Shown piece by piece: positions 1-5,463 of a stretch of 6,102 bases of DNA. The notes under the pieces are model-generated. The model worked only from the letters and a program-made list of their open reading frames with translations, ran no database searches and had not been told where the DNA came from. The stretch comes from Gammaproteobacteria bacterium. Its GTDB lineage: Bacteria > Pseudomonadota > Gammaproteobacteria > DSM-16500. Location: positions 1 to 6,102 of the forward strand of contig SCTP01000218.1 of assembly GCA_004322325.1 (NCBI GenBank), given 5' to 3'. Made by a program: the position numbers and the translations under genes. Every line of letters begins with the position of its first letter. Within the stretch, counting starts at the first letter, position 1.

Positions 1-5
1 GAGTT

Positions 6-78
<73 letters not shown>

Positions 79-96
79 GGTTTGGGGAGAGCCAGC

Positions 97-399
97 CTAA
101 GCCACTTTCTTAATCTGCTCATAAATACGAGCATTTTTCCGTTCCAACTCCCACACATCTAAAGCCTGCTGCATGTTAAGCCAACTTTCAGGTGTTGTAT
201 TTAAGAAATAAGCCAACCTAATTGCCATGTCAGGAGTCAGTGGACGATGCTCGTGAAGGATTTGTGAGATAGTACGGCGTGATACCCCTAATCTGTCTGC
301 AAGTTCAGCTTGAGTAATATTTAGTGATGGCAATATATCTTCTCGTAAAATTGCACCCGGATGCGTTGGTTTGCGATTTTTTGCTCTTAATGTACTCAT
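97..399 (-). CDS. higA: HigA-family antitoxin, XRE-type DNA-binding protein
   Basis: This 100-residue protein is the antitoxin partner of HigB; it would bind and neutralise the toxin and repress their shared promoter. It has the HigA N-terminal signature HPGAILRE (13-20), a helix-turn-helix at about 29-50 (TQAELADRLGVSRRTISQIL), and the downstream HigA segment LAYFLNTTPESWLNMQ (62-77), all at the usual family length. It follows higB by one base (TGA-T-ATG), the standard toxin-first order of hig operons. A GGAGG Shine-Dalgarno lies inside the end of higB, 12 bases before the ATG, which suggests translational coupling. Its 3' end faces tRNA-Phe across 18 bases. The family assignment is firm; an active role as antitoxin is inferred. 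Confidence 0.95.
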   Translation of the reverse strand: MSTLRAKNRKPTHPGAILREDILPSLNITQAELADRLGVSRRTISQILHEHRPLTPDMAIRLAYFLNTTPESWLNMQQALDVWELERKNARIYEQIKKVA

Positions 400-400
400 A

Positions 401-679
401 TCAATGATAATCCTCCAAATTCACATCACATGCGTCATTGTTTTCAAGGTGGAACGTAATCTTCCAATTCTTACGAACAACAACGCTCCAAGTACCTTTT
501 CTGTTGCCTTTTAATTCATGTAAATCCCAACCAGGAATATCCATATCTCTTATAACCATTGCTGCATCTAAACGATCCAAAATACGGCGAATTTTCGGCA
601 GGTCTTTCGTATCTAATAGCTTTTTGCTGTCTTTAATAAAAAACTGCTCCAACCCTTTATGCTTAAAATTTTTTATCAT
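401..679 (-). CDS. higB: HigB-family mRNA interferase toxin (RelE/ParE superfamily)
   Basis: This is a ribosome-dependent mRNA endonuclease toxin by family. I place the start at the ATG of 679-677, giving 92 residues beginning MIKNFKHKGLEQFF, which matches the usual HigB length and N-terminus. An in-frame ATG at 703 would add eight residues, but it lies upstream of the predicted -10 box. AAGG precedes the chosen ATG by 8 bases. The conserved C-terminal block PGWDLHELKG...W (49-64), NWKITF (71-76) and the terminal EDYH (89-92) are present. From memory of Proteus vulgaris HigB work, K57, N71, Y91 and H92 correspond to catalytic or RNA-binding residues and are all kept. Position 73 is Lys where Arg is usual. 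No frameshift or truncation is seen, so the toxin is probably intact. Confidence 0.94.
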   Translation of the reverse strand: MIKNFKHKGLEQFFIKDSKKLLDTKDLPKIRRILDRLDAAMVIRDMDIPGWDLHELKGNRKGTWSVVVRKNWKITFHLENNDACDVNLEDYH

Positions 680-693
680 CAACTTTACCTTAA

Positions 694-722
694 ATAATAG
701 CATGTAACCTATAAAGTTACAA
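694..722 (-). promoter_or_regulatory. Predicted higBA promoter with palindromic operator
   Basis: On the minus strand, TTGTAA (722-717) and TATTAT (699-694) are separated by 17 bases, a good -35/-10 pair. Between and overlapping them is the inverted repeat GTAAC-N7-GTTAC (704-720). Palindromes of the type GTAAC...GTTAC are typical of HigA operators, so autorepression by the HigBA complex is the natural reading. The predicted start of transcription, about 690-687, leaves a leader of only about 10 bases that includes the AAGG ribosome-binding site. Promoter and operator are predictions from sequence. Confidence 0.7.
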
Positions 723-724
723 AT

Positions 725-928
725 CTAATCTCTTATCCCATTCACCAACTTTTCACAAATACCTTTTGCCTCTGCCACGATATTACTTGTCGCCCACAGA
801 TAATTCAAAACGGTGTGAGGTGTTAATTCAGTTATGTCAATTGTTGTGGCAACGGTAAGCAGGGCATTAGCCTGTTCGAGAGTAGAAATGAGATCGTCTA
901 GGTGGGATTGAAAAAGAGAATGTTCCAT
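725..928 (-). CDS. Small helical protein of unknown function upstream of higBA
   Basis: I do not recognise this 67-residue protein. It is acidic and predicted mostly helical, with a leucine-rich N-terminal helix (about 3-26, HSLFQSHLDDLISTLEQANA), a short linker IDITELTP, and a second helix (about 37-63) with NYLWATSNIVAEAKGICEKL. It has no signal peptide or membrane span. The layout loosely recalls small DUF3077/DUF6124-like proteins of pseudomonads, but that is only an impression. The ATG at 928 is supported by GGAG eight bases upstream, and the composition is coding-like, so I regard it as real. It points the same way as higB and ends just before the higB promoter. It may be co-transcribed, but higB has its own promoter. 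Its ribosome-binding site lies at the edge of the repeat-containing block at 937-1048. Confidence 0.7.
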   Translation of the reverse strand: MEHSLFQSHLDDLISTLEQANALLTVATTIDITELTPHTVLNYLWATSNIVAEAKGICEKLVNGIRD

Positions 929-936
929 CGCTTAAG

Positions 937-1048
937 CTCCATGGGTTTGATTTCGCTAAAATATACGAGTAAAAAACCGCTTGGTCGGGGCGGTGAACCG
1001 CCATGGAGTGATTTCGGCACTTGGCGCCTAAAATACCCGGAGTTTAAA
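937..1048. repeat. Non-coding block with two diverged direct copies
   Basis: Two copies of the same ordered blocks lie here in direct orientation. Copy one has CCATGG (939-944), GATTTCG (949-955), CTAAAATA (956-963) and CGAGT (966-970). Copy two has CCATGG (1001-1006), GATTTCG (1010-1016), CTAAAATA (1028-1035) and CGGAGT (1038-1043). Copy two carries an 11-base insertion, GCACTTGGCGC, between its second and third blocks. A short hairpin GGCGG-TGAA-CCGCC (989-1002) sits between the copies. Both strands have open frames through it, but neither has a convincing start or protein character. It may be a fragment of a dispersed intergenic element, which cannot be decided from one window. From about 1049 to 1129 I see nothing further. 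Confidence 0.5.
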
Positions 1049-1129
1049 GTGATGTCAAATGAACAGCCTACGTACCTAATCCTACTTGCTGCCCCGATTT
1101 CTGCTATCAAAAGCGCATGCTTGCTTAAT

Positions 1130-1161
1130 TTGCGTAAAGAATGATACCATTATATAGTATC
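1130..1161 (+). promoter_or_regulatory. Predicted vapBC promoter and operator
   Basis: TTGCGT (1130-1135) and TATAGT (1153-1158) are spaced by 17 bases, giving a plausible sigma-70 promoter with a good -10 and a weak -35. The inverted repeat GATAC-N9-GTATC (1143-1147 with 1157-1161) covers the -10. ATGATA occurs at 1141-1146 and again at 1165-1170, which could be paired operator half-sites for the ribbon-helix-helix antitoxin. Autoregulation is inferred from this layout. Confidence 0.6.
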
Positions 1162-1188
1162 TTTATGATATCACCTTGAGGTACCACC

Positions 1189-1446
1189 ATGACAAATATC
1201 CACTTACGTCGCCTGGATGAGAAATTAATCTTCCAATTAAAACAAACAGCATCTAGCCAAAATATTAGTGTTAACACATTAATATTAAACTTAATTGCTC
1301 AAGGTTTAGGCGTAGAAAAATCCCCACGAAAACTAACACACCATGAATTAGATAAACTTGCAGGCACTTGGACTGCAAAAGAAGCAGAAACATTTATGAA
1401 AACGATGACAGATTTCGAACAAATTGATAAGGAGCTTTGGAAGTGA
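1189..1446 (+). CDS. vapB: VapB/FitA-like ribbon-helix-helix antitoxin
   Basis: This 85-residue protein pairs with the PIN toxin encoded directly downstream. The N-terminal half fits a ribbon-helix-helix DNA-binding fold: strand at 2-8 (TNIHLRR), helix at about 10-23, and a second helix at about 26-41 (ISVNTLILNLIAQGLG). The C-terminal part, LAGTWTAKEAETFMKTMTDFEQID (57-80), resembles the toxin-wrapping tail found in FitA/VapB antitoxins of PIN modules. The ATG is supported by GAGG seven bases upstream (1178-1181). The stop codon overlaps the toxin GTG start in a GTGA arrangement, so the two are translationally coupled. The family role is confident; the exact VapB subfamily is not. Confidence 0.88.
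   Translation: MTNIHLRRLDEKLIFQLKQTASSQNISVNTLILNLIAQGLGVEKSPRKLTHHELDKLAGTWTAKEAETFMKTMTDFEQIDKELWK
1429..1434 (+). promoter_or_regulatory. Ribosome-binding site that sets the vapC start
   Basis: AAGGAG lies eight bases before the GTG at 1443, an ideal distance, but only two bases before the in-frame TTG at 1437. It therefore favours GTG 1443 as the toxin start. An ATG at 1455 is the remaining alternative; it has only a weaker GAGA-type site upstream. Confidence 0.75.
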
Positions 1447-1853
1447 GAAAGGTAATGTTAGACACAAATGCCTATACTGCTTTTAAACGCGGACATGAAG
1501 AAGTGCTTTCTATTTTACAACATGCTGACACAATAGGCATGAGTTCGATTGTTTTAGGTGAATTAACCAGTGGATTTTTAGTGGGTTCAAAATATAAAAG
1601 AAATATGGATGAATTAAATCAGTTTCTTGATTCACCTCATGTACATATATTTTCTATCGATGAAGAAACCGTCGCCTTTTATGCAAAAATCTACGCCACA
1701 TTGCGCCAAAAAGGAAAGCCTGTTCCTACCAACGACCTTTGGATAGCAGCTGCTACTTTACAACAAGGCTGTAAGCTTTGTACGTTCGATAACCATTTTC
1801 AGAGTATAGATAATTTAATCGTTGCTACAACACTAACACAGTTTTTATTGTAG
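1443..1853 (+). CDS. vapC: VapC-family PIN-domain ribonuclease toxin
   Basis: This 136-residue PIN-domain protein is expected to be a Mg2+-dependent RNase toxin. The four acidic residues of the PIN active site are visible: D7 in MLDTN, E40 in LGELTSG, D98 in TNDLWIAA and D116 in CTFDNHF. Length and motif order match VapC. The GTG start overlaps the vapB stop by four bases (GTGA) and has AAGGAG at a good distance. With every catalytic acid kept and no frameshift, it is probably active. Downstream, a 15-base match to the block before vapB (1872-1886) follows after 18 bases. No clear terminator is seen between vapC and the convergent gene ending at 1890. Confidence 0.93.
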   Translation: MRKVMLDTNAYTAFKRGHEEVLSILQHADTIGMSSIVLGELTSGFLVGSKYKRNMDELNQFLDSPHVHIFSIDEETVAFYAKIYATLRQKGKPVPTNDLWIAAATLQQGCKLCTFDNHFQSIDNLIVATTLTQFLL

Positions 1854-1871
1854 CAACCAACAGAGAGCAAG

Positions 1872-1886
1872 TTCGGCACTTGGCGC
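1872..1886 (+). repeat. Second copy of a 15-bp direct repeat flanking vapBC
   Basis: TTCGGCACTTGGCGC occurs here and at 1013-1027 in the same orientation. The two copies bracket the vapBC promoter and genes. Flanking similarity falls off quickly on both sides. By simple counting, a chance 15-base match in this window is expected about 0.02 times. Confidence 0.6.
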
Positions 1887-1889
1887 TGA

Positions 1890-2291
1890 CTACTTAGCCA
1901 TCGCAACAATCGCCAATTGTATTTTCTGTTTATTATCCCCCATGGTCACCTGCCCTTTCTGCCCATAGAGCACAATCATTTGCGGTGCAGCGATAATATT
2001 TGGTGTCTTGCTAGCATCTAACACGAGAAAATCGATCATGACTTTTTTCTCATCCGCTTGAGCGACTTTACTCAACAGAATGAATTGATCACCCGGGTTA
2101 TTTTGTATCACCGTCCAGTGATGATTATCAGCAGCTATTTTCCACTTATTTTCCAAGGAATAATTATTTTGCCCTCTTTGCAAATCTAAATTTATCTTAA
2201 TCGACAAATTTTTTGGGATGTGGGTAAACGATTCTGCAAATGCCACTGAAATAAAAAATAAAGAAAATAAAATAACAATTAATTTTTTCAT
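1890..2291 (-). CDS. Small exported protein of unknown function
   Basis: I do not recognise this 133-residue protein. It starts with a clear Sec signal peptide: KK, a hydrophobic core LIVILFSLFFISV, and a probable cleavage site AFA|ES after residue 19. The mature part of about 114 residues looks beta-rich. Its C-terminal stretch (about 100-131, AAPQMIVLYGQKGQVTMGD then IQLAIVAM) has the rhythm 'P-x-hydrophobic-x4-GQ-x-hydrophobic-x-x-G' seen in secretin-like and some TonB-associated periplasmic domains; this is a weak resemblance. It has no lipobox and no membrane span beyond the signal. AAGGA lies eight bases before the ATG. The start overlaps the preceding gene's stop as ATGA, so the two form a coupled pair, and the product probably acts in the periplasm or beyond. 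Confidence 0.8.
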   Translation of the reverse strand: MKKLIVILFSLFFISVAFAESFTHIPKNLSIKINLDLQRGQNNYSLENKWKIAADNHHWTVIQNNPGDQFILLSKVAQADEKKVMIDFLVLDASKTPNIIAAPQMIVLYGQKGQVTMGDNKQKIQLAIVAMAK

Positions 2292-2680
2292 GGAGAAAAT
2301 CCTTCAACAGGCGATGCACTGGCTAGAATGGGTTGCTCTTCTGGCTGTGAAAATCGGTTAAATAGAGACCTTACTCCTTCACTTATTCCTACCACCACCT
2401 TCGCCGCAGGTTCAACTAACAATCTACCCACCAGACTACTTAAACATAATAGTAAAGGAAGACTAAATGCAGCCGTTGCAGCAACCTCTGTCGCGCCATG
2501 CTGAGTCGCTTTATAAATAACAAATAAGTCCATCATAAAGGTTGCTGACATCGTTGCCGTCATCGTACCTTTTTGAAAAGCATCACTTTCAGATAATTCC
2601 TCTATCCTTTTTTCTCTTCTGATTTGATTTGGGTTCTGCTCGTTACCCAGGGTGACATAAATATGACGCGTGCTTGCCAT
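2288..2680 (-). CDS. Small membrane protein of unknown function
   Basis: I do not recognise this 130-residue protein. It has a polar, charged N-terminus with the basic-acidic stretch IRREKRIEELSESD (20-33). Two hydrophobic segments follow, at about 39-57 (MTATMSATFMMDLFVIYKA) and 63-89 (centred on AAFSLPLLLCLSSLVGRLLV). A short amphipathic region and a Pro/Ser/Glu-rich tail (111-130) complete it. An inner-membrane hairpin is the likely topology. GAAGGA lies eight bases before the ATG. It is first in a two-gene unit with the exported protein (4-base overlap), which suggests they work together at the envelope. It diverges from the 177-residue hydrophobic protein at 2806, so the two directions share one AT-rich regulatory region. 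Confidence 0.78.
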   Translation of the reverse strand: MASTRHIYVTLGNEQNPNQIRREKRIEELSESDAFQKGTMTATMSATFMMDLFVIYKATQHGATEVAATAAFSLPLLLCLSSLVGRLLVEPAAKVVVGISEGVRSLFNRFSQPEEQPILASASPVEGFSP

Positions 2681-2702
2681 AACATAGTTCCTTCTATTGC
2701 GA

Positions 2703-2722
2703 GTTAAGAAAAACTTAAATTA
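2703..2722 (+). promoter_or_regulatory. Tandem TTAA motifs in the divergent intergenic region
   Basis: GTTAAGAAA-AA-CTTAAATTA holds two TTAA cores (2704-2707 and 2715-2718) exactly 11 bases apart. The arrangement is like the PmrA box of Legionella and Coxiella (cTTAATATT-N2-cTTAATATT), and 11 of 18 consensus bases match. The site ends about 40 bases before the TATAAT at 2763, farther than I recall for most PmrA-controlled effector genes. The region is very AT-rich, so chance is a real alternative. Confidence 0.3.
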
Positions 2723-2762
2723 AAAATAAATAAAATCAAGGCATAAAACTTACTTCCTCGAC

Positions 2763-2768
2763 TATAAT
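2763..2768 (+). promoter_or_regulatory. Predicted -10 box for the gene at 2806
   Basis: A perfect TATAAT lies 38 bases before the ATG at 2806. The -35 position (2740-2745, GGCATA) is poor. The promoter may therefore depend on an activator, which fits the upstream tandem TTAA motifs but is not shown. A strong GAGGAG ribosome-binding site (2791-2796) sits nine bases before the ATG. Confidence 0.55.
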
Positions 2769-2805
2769 TAAATAGAAAGCTAAAAGCAACGAGGAGAAAA
2801 CCACT

Positions 2806-3339
2806 ATGTCTAATACTAAAAATGAAAAATCCCTGTTAGGTCATTTTAAAGATTACGCTAAGGAACATCCCGGTAAGACTTTCTTAATTGGATCAGCTAT
2901 TGTTCTCGGTGCCGCTACCCTAGTTGGAGGAATCATCATCACGGGAGGTTTAGCGGCTATCCCCATCGTGGGAGGCGGAATAGCTGCAGGTGCAGCTGCA
3001 GTACATTTTGGCGTCTTAACCGGTATGTCAGGATCTGCTATGGGCCTTTGTATTGCTGGTACAGCATCAACGTCCGTTGGCGTAGCTGCAGCGGGTGTCG
3101 CTGCCACCAATCAACGACGGAAGGCTGCTAGAAAAAACTTAACGAGTACTGCGGCTATCGATCAACAAATAGGAGTTCCTGATGCTTCTAAAACACAAAA
3201 ACGTGTTCGTTTCGCAGATGAGATAGATAATAAACCTGTTCCTCCGCCTATTCCATCTCGGGCACTTAAGCCTAAATTACAGCCTCGGCCAGAAGTGGAT
3301 ACGATGGAAATGAAAGAACGCGAGAGTCTACACCGGTAA
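2806..3339 (+). CDS. Gly/Ala-rich hydrophobic protein with eukaryote-like tail motifs; candidate secreted effector
   Basis: I do not recognise a family for this 177-residue protein. Residues 1-24 are polar and basic. Residues 25-101 are Gly/Ala-rich and hydrophobic, enough for two or three membrane helices (about 26-49, 50-70 and 78-100). A basic patch NQRRKAARK (102-110) follows, then a disordered tail. In the tail, KRVRFADE (132-139) fits the RVxF docking motif for protein phosphatase 1 and resembles the RVSFAD form of glycogen-targeting subunits. PPIPSR (147-152) fits the class II SH3 ligand PxxPxR. The C-terminal end holds spaced glutamates (163, 168, 171, 173), compatible with a Dot/Icm E-block signal. 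The gene stands alone, with a strong ribosome-binding site and a terminator at 3346. Host targeting is inferred; a plain bacterial membrane protein is possible. Confidence 0.8.
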   Translation: MSNTKNEKSLLGHFKDYAKEHPGKTFLIGSAIVLGAATLVGGIIITGGLAAIPIVGGGIAAGAAAVHFGVLTGMSGSAMGLCIAGTASTSVGVAAAGVAATNQRRKAARKNLTSTAAIDQQIGVPDASKTQKRVRFADEIDNKPVPPPIPSRALKPKLQPRPEVDTMEMKERESLHR

Positions 3340-3345
3340 CCAACC

Positions 3346-3382
3346 TATAAAGCTCAGCACCTTACCCGTGCTGAGCTTTATA
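3346..3382. terminator. Bidirectional terminator hairpin shared by convergent genes
   Basis: A perfect 15-bp inverted repeat, TATAAAGCTCAGCAC (3346-3360) and GTGCTGAGCTTTATA (3368-3382), has a 7-base loop. The core GCTCAGCAC stem is preceded by AAA and followed by TTT in both directions, so it can terminate both the gene ending at 3339 and nagA. The right arm encodes the last nagA residues, and its TAA stop (3364-3362) lies in the loop. Confidence 0.88.
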
Positions 3383-4546
3383 AATTTCTTTCCCTGCTCG
3401 CAGTGTGAGTAACACATCAAAATCCGGACTTAATACCACGACATCTGCATCTTTCCCTATCGCAATATCACCTTTCCGTGTATCCATTTTCAATACTTTT
3501 GCGGCATTGCTAGACGCCATCGAAATCGCATCAATCAGCGAGCATTTGGTAAAATCAGCCATATTTTTGACAGCTTGCGGCATACGTAATGTACTGCCCG
3601 CTAGCGTGCCGTCTTCCAATGTCGCTTTGCCAGCATCGACATTGACGAGTTGACCGCCTAATTCATACCGTCCATTACCCAAACATTTTGCACGCATGGC
3701 ATCGGTCACGAGGAGAATGCGCTCCCTTCCTTTGACACGCAGCGCTAAATCAATAATCGCAGGATGTAAATGTAACCCGTCTACAATAATTTCTGCCGCT
3801 ATCTTATCGGATAATAATAATGCACTCACCGCTCCCGGCTCACGTTGATGAATACCGCGCATGGCGTTGAACAGATGGGTTGCTTGCGTACATCCGGCCG
3901 CAATCGCTGTGCAAGTTTCTTCGTAGGTCGCATTGGTATGACCGATGGAGGCAATGATATCCATGTTATTTAACTGTTTAATCAAACTTAAGGCATGGGG
4001 TAACTCAGGCGCTAACGTCACAATTTTAATGTGACCGTTTGCTACCGCTTGCCAATGCTTAATTAACTCGCTATCAGGTAAACGTACTTCATCGCTTGCA
4101 TGGGCACCGAGTTTAGAAGGAGCAATAAACGGTCCCTCTAAATGCGCACCTAACACTGCTGCTCCTTTTTCCTGATGAATGGTCGTTTTGGCGATTGTTT
4201 GCAGCGCATGCTCAAGACGCTCATCATCCGACGTCATCGTGGTAGCTAAGAAGCCAGTGATACCTTCTGCTGCTAGCGCTTGGCTCATCGCCAAAAGCGC
4301 TTCTTCCGTGCCATCCATGACATCGTAACCGTGTGTACCATGGACATGCAGATCAATAAACCCAGGAATAACACAGTGATCTGCTGGGAATTCATAATGT
4401 TTTGCTGGCAAATGATGTTTGGCCATGTCTGCAGGAATTAAAGCCTTAATGATTCCTTCTTCCATTACGATCGCATGGTCTTTTACCCATTTACGCTCGC
4501 TCATGATAGGTGCGCCGGAAATAATGCAGCGTTTTACTTCACTCAT
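3362..4546 (-). CDS. nagA: N-acetylglucosamine-6-phosphate deacetylase
   Basis: This cytoplasmic enzyme of the amidohydrolase superfamily hydrolyses GlcNAc-6-phosphate to glucosamine-6-phosphate and acetate. At 394 residues it is full length. Visible motifs are HVHG (67-70), AHLEGPF with metal-ligand Glu137, H149 in KLGAH, GHTNAT with His203, THLFNAM with His224 and Asn227, DGLHLHP (256-262), and the catalytic Asp282 in TDAM. The C-terminal segment with GKDADVVVLSPDF is the usual small beta-sandwich return. The ATG at 4546 has AAGGG six bases upstream and overlaps the end of nagK by eight bases, so the two are coupled. No nagB lies in the window, so the next step (GlcN-6-P deaminase or GlmS/GlmM recycling) must be encoded elsewhere. 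All key residues are intact. Confidence 0.97.
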   Translation of the reverse strand: MSEVKRCIISGAPIMSERKWVKDHAIVMEEGIIKALIPADMAKHHLPAKHYEFPADHCVIPGFIDLHVHGTHGYDVMDGTEEALLAMSQALAAEGITGFLATTMTSDDERLEHALQTIAKTTIHQEKGAAVLGAHLEGPFIAPSKLGAHASDEVRLPDSELIKHWQAVANGHIKIVTLAPELPHALSLIKQLNNMDIIASIGHTNATYEETCTAIAAGCTQATHLFNAMRGIHQREPGAVSALLLSDKIAAEIIVDGLHLHPAIIDLALRVKGRERILLVTDAMRAKCLGNGRYELGGQLVNVDAGKATLEDGTLAGSTLRMPQAVKNMADFTKCSLIDAISMASSNAAKVLKMDTRKGDIAIGKDADVVVLSPDFDVLLTLRAGKEIYKAQHG

Positions 4547-5438
4547 GCGATGCCCTTAGATGATGACGCACTAATAAAACCGCCCCCGCATCCGGTGGCA
4601 GTTGATGAGGCTGCATACGGGAATACAATTCTTCGCCTAAATAAGGCACTAAAAAAGGGACAATCCCACCGATGAGTGAACACGGTAACGGTTTCGTTTT
4701 ATCTACCTGCGCGGCATAAAGCGCATGCCCCACACGGTCAATCGCTTGTCCGGCTTGTTGCATCAACGCGAGCGCAGTGGCATCACCTGCCTGGCTTTGT
4801 TGGATGACAAAAGGCGCTAGCTCGGCAAATGCCGTGGAATTGGCTTGAGTGGCCCAACTCACCAGGCGGTTTTCATCCCGCCCGAAATGATCATAGATGA
4901 TTTCAGCTAGCCCTGAAGCAGGAAGCCGTCCATCTCGCCATTGCAACGTGGTTTTCACGGACTGCAAACCCAGCCATGCCCCGCCGCCATCATCATCATG
5001 CGGAAAACCAAAGCCGCCGACTTTGAGCGTCTGGCCGTGTTGGCTTTGAAAACCGACCACCCCCGTGCCAGCAATGATAATCGCCCCATCGCCACCTGCA
5101 TGAGCACCTAAGCAAGCGGTGTGAGAGTCAGTGGAGACGAGCATAGTAGCAAAAGGATGAGTACCTTGGATAAAAGCTTGATAAGCTTCAATTACTTCGC
5201 AGCCAGCTAACCCCATCCCTACGTGGAATTGATAGCCAGGCGACTGTAAAGACAGCGAGCATTGCTGCAGAATGTTATCTAATGCTGAGTGAATAGACTG
5301 CCACGTCTGATCAATCGAATTGCGGATATTAGCTGGCCCGCTGGTTTCTCGGCCGAGTAGAGCACCCGCTTCATCTTCGACACGCACAATACATTTCGTT
5401 GCGCCGCCATCGACGCCTATGAATAGATGTTGGGTCAC
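4539..5438 (-). CDS. nagK: N-acetylglucosamine kinase, BadF/BadG ATPase family
   Basis: This 299-residue cytoplasmic sugar kinase belongs to the ASKHA fold. GVDGGATKC (8-16) is the phosphate-1 loop. The segment STDSHTACLGAH contains the probable catalytic base Asp104. AGTGVVG (123-129) is the phosphate-2 loop, and LIGGIVPFL (255-263) is the adenosine-binding segment. In place of the common GDEGSG loop it has FPHDDDGGGAWLG (145-157). With nagA directly downstream and overlapping, phosphorylation of GlcNAc to GlcNAc-6-phosphate is the likely reaction; GlcN or MurNAc cannot be excluded. The start is GTG at 5438, with an in-frame TGA nine bases upstream and no nearby ATG. Its AGGA lies 12 bases away, a weak spacing. 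The gene looks more GC-rich than the toxin-antitoxin region. Confidence 0.92.
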   Translation of the reverse strand: MTQHLFIGVDGGATKCIVRVEDEAGALLGRETSGPANIRNSIDQTWQSIHSALDNILQQCSLSLQSPGYQFHVGMGLAGCEVIEAYQAFIQGTHPFATMLVSTDSHTACLGAHAGGDGAIIIAGTGVVGFQSQHGQTLKVGGFGFPHDDDGGGAWLGLQSVKTTLQWRDGRLPASGLAEIIYDHFGRDENRLVSWATQANSTAFAELAPFVIQQSQAGDATALALMQQAGQAIDRVGHALYAAQVDKTKPLPCSLIGGIVPFLVPYLGEELYSRMQPHQLPPDAGAVLLVRHHLRASHE

Positions 5439-5463
5439 GAAGAATCAAATTCCTGTTATCAAA

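Noticed and set aside
438..707. A plus-strand frame antisense to higB.
   Set aside because: higB has clear family motifs; the antisense frame has no recognisable protein character.
706..716. The 11-mer AACCTATAAAG recurs at 3342-3352.
   Set aside because: Several 11-base matches are expected by chance in a window this size. One copy belongs to the higBA operator and the other to the terminator arm.
898..1144. Overlapping open frames on both strands (minus 898-1110, plus 902-1144).
   Set aside because: Neither has a convincing ribosome-binding site. The minus frame overlaps the better-supported gene at 725-928, and the DNA has internal repeat structure, so the frames are best read as incidental.
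2853..3110. A minus-strand frame rich in Ala and Pro, antisense to the hydrophobic protein.
   Set aside because: It is the mirror of Gly/Ala codons in the real gene and has no regulatory signals of its own.
4986..5003. Run of CAT repeats, a possible microsatellite.
   Set aside because: It encodes the Asp-rich loop of NagK, is only four units long and is in frame.
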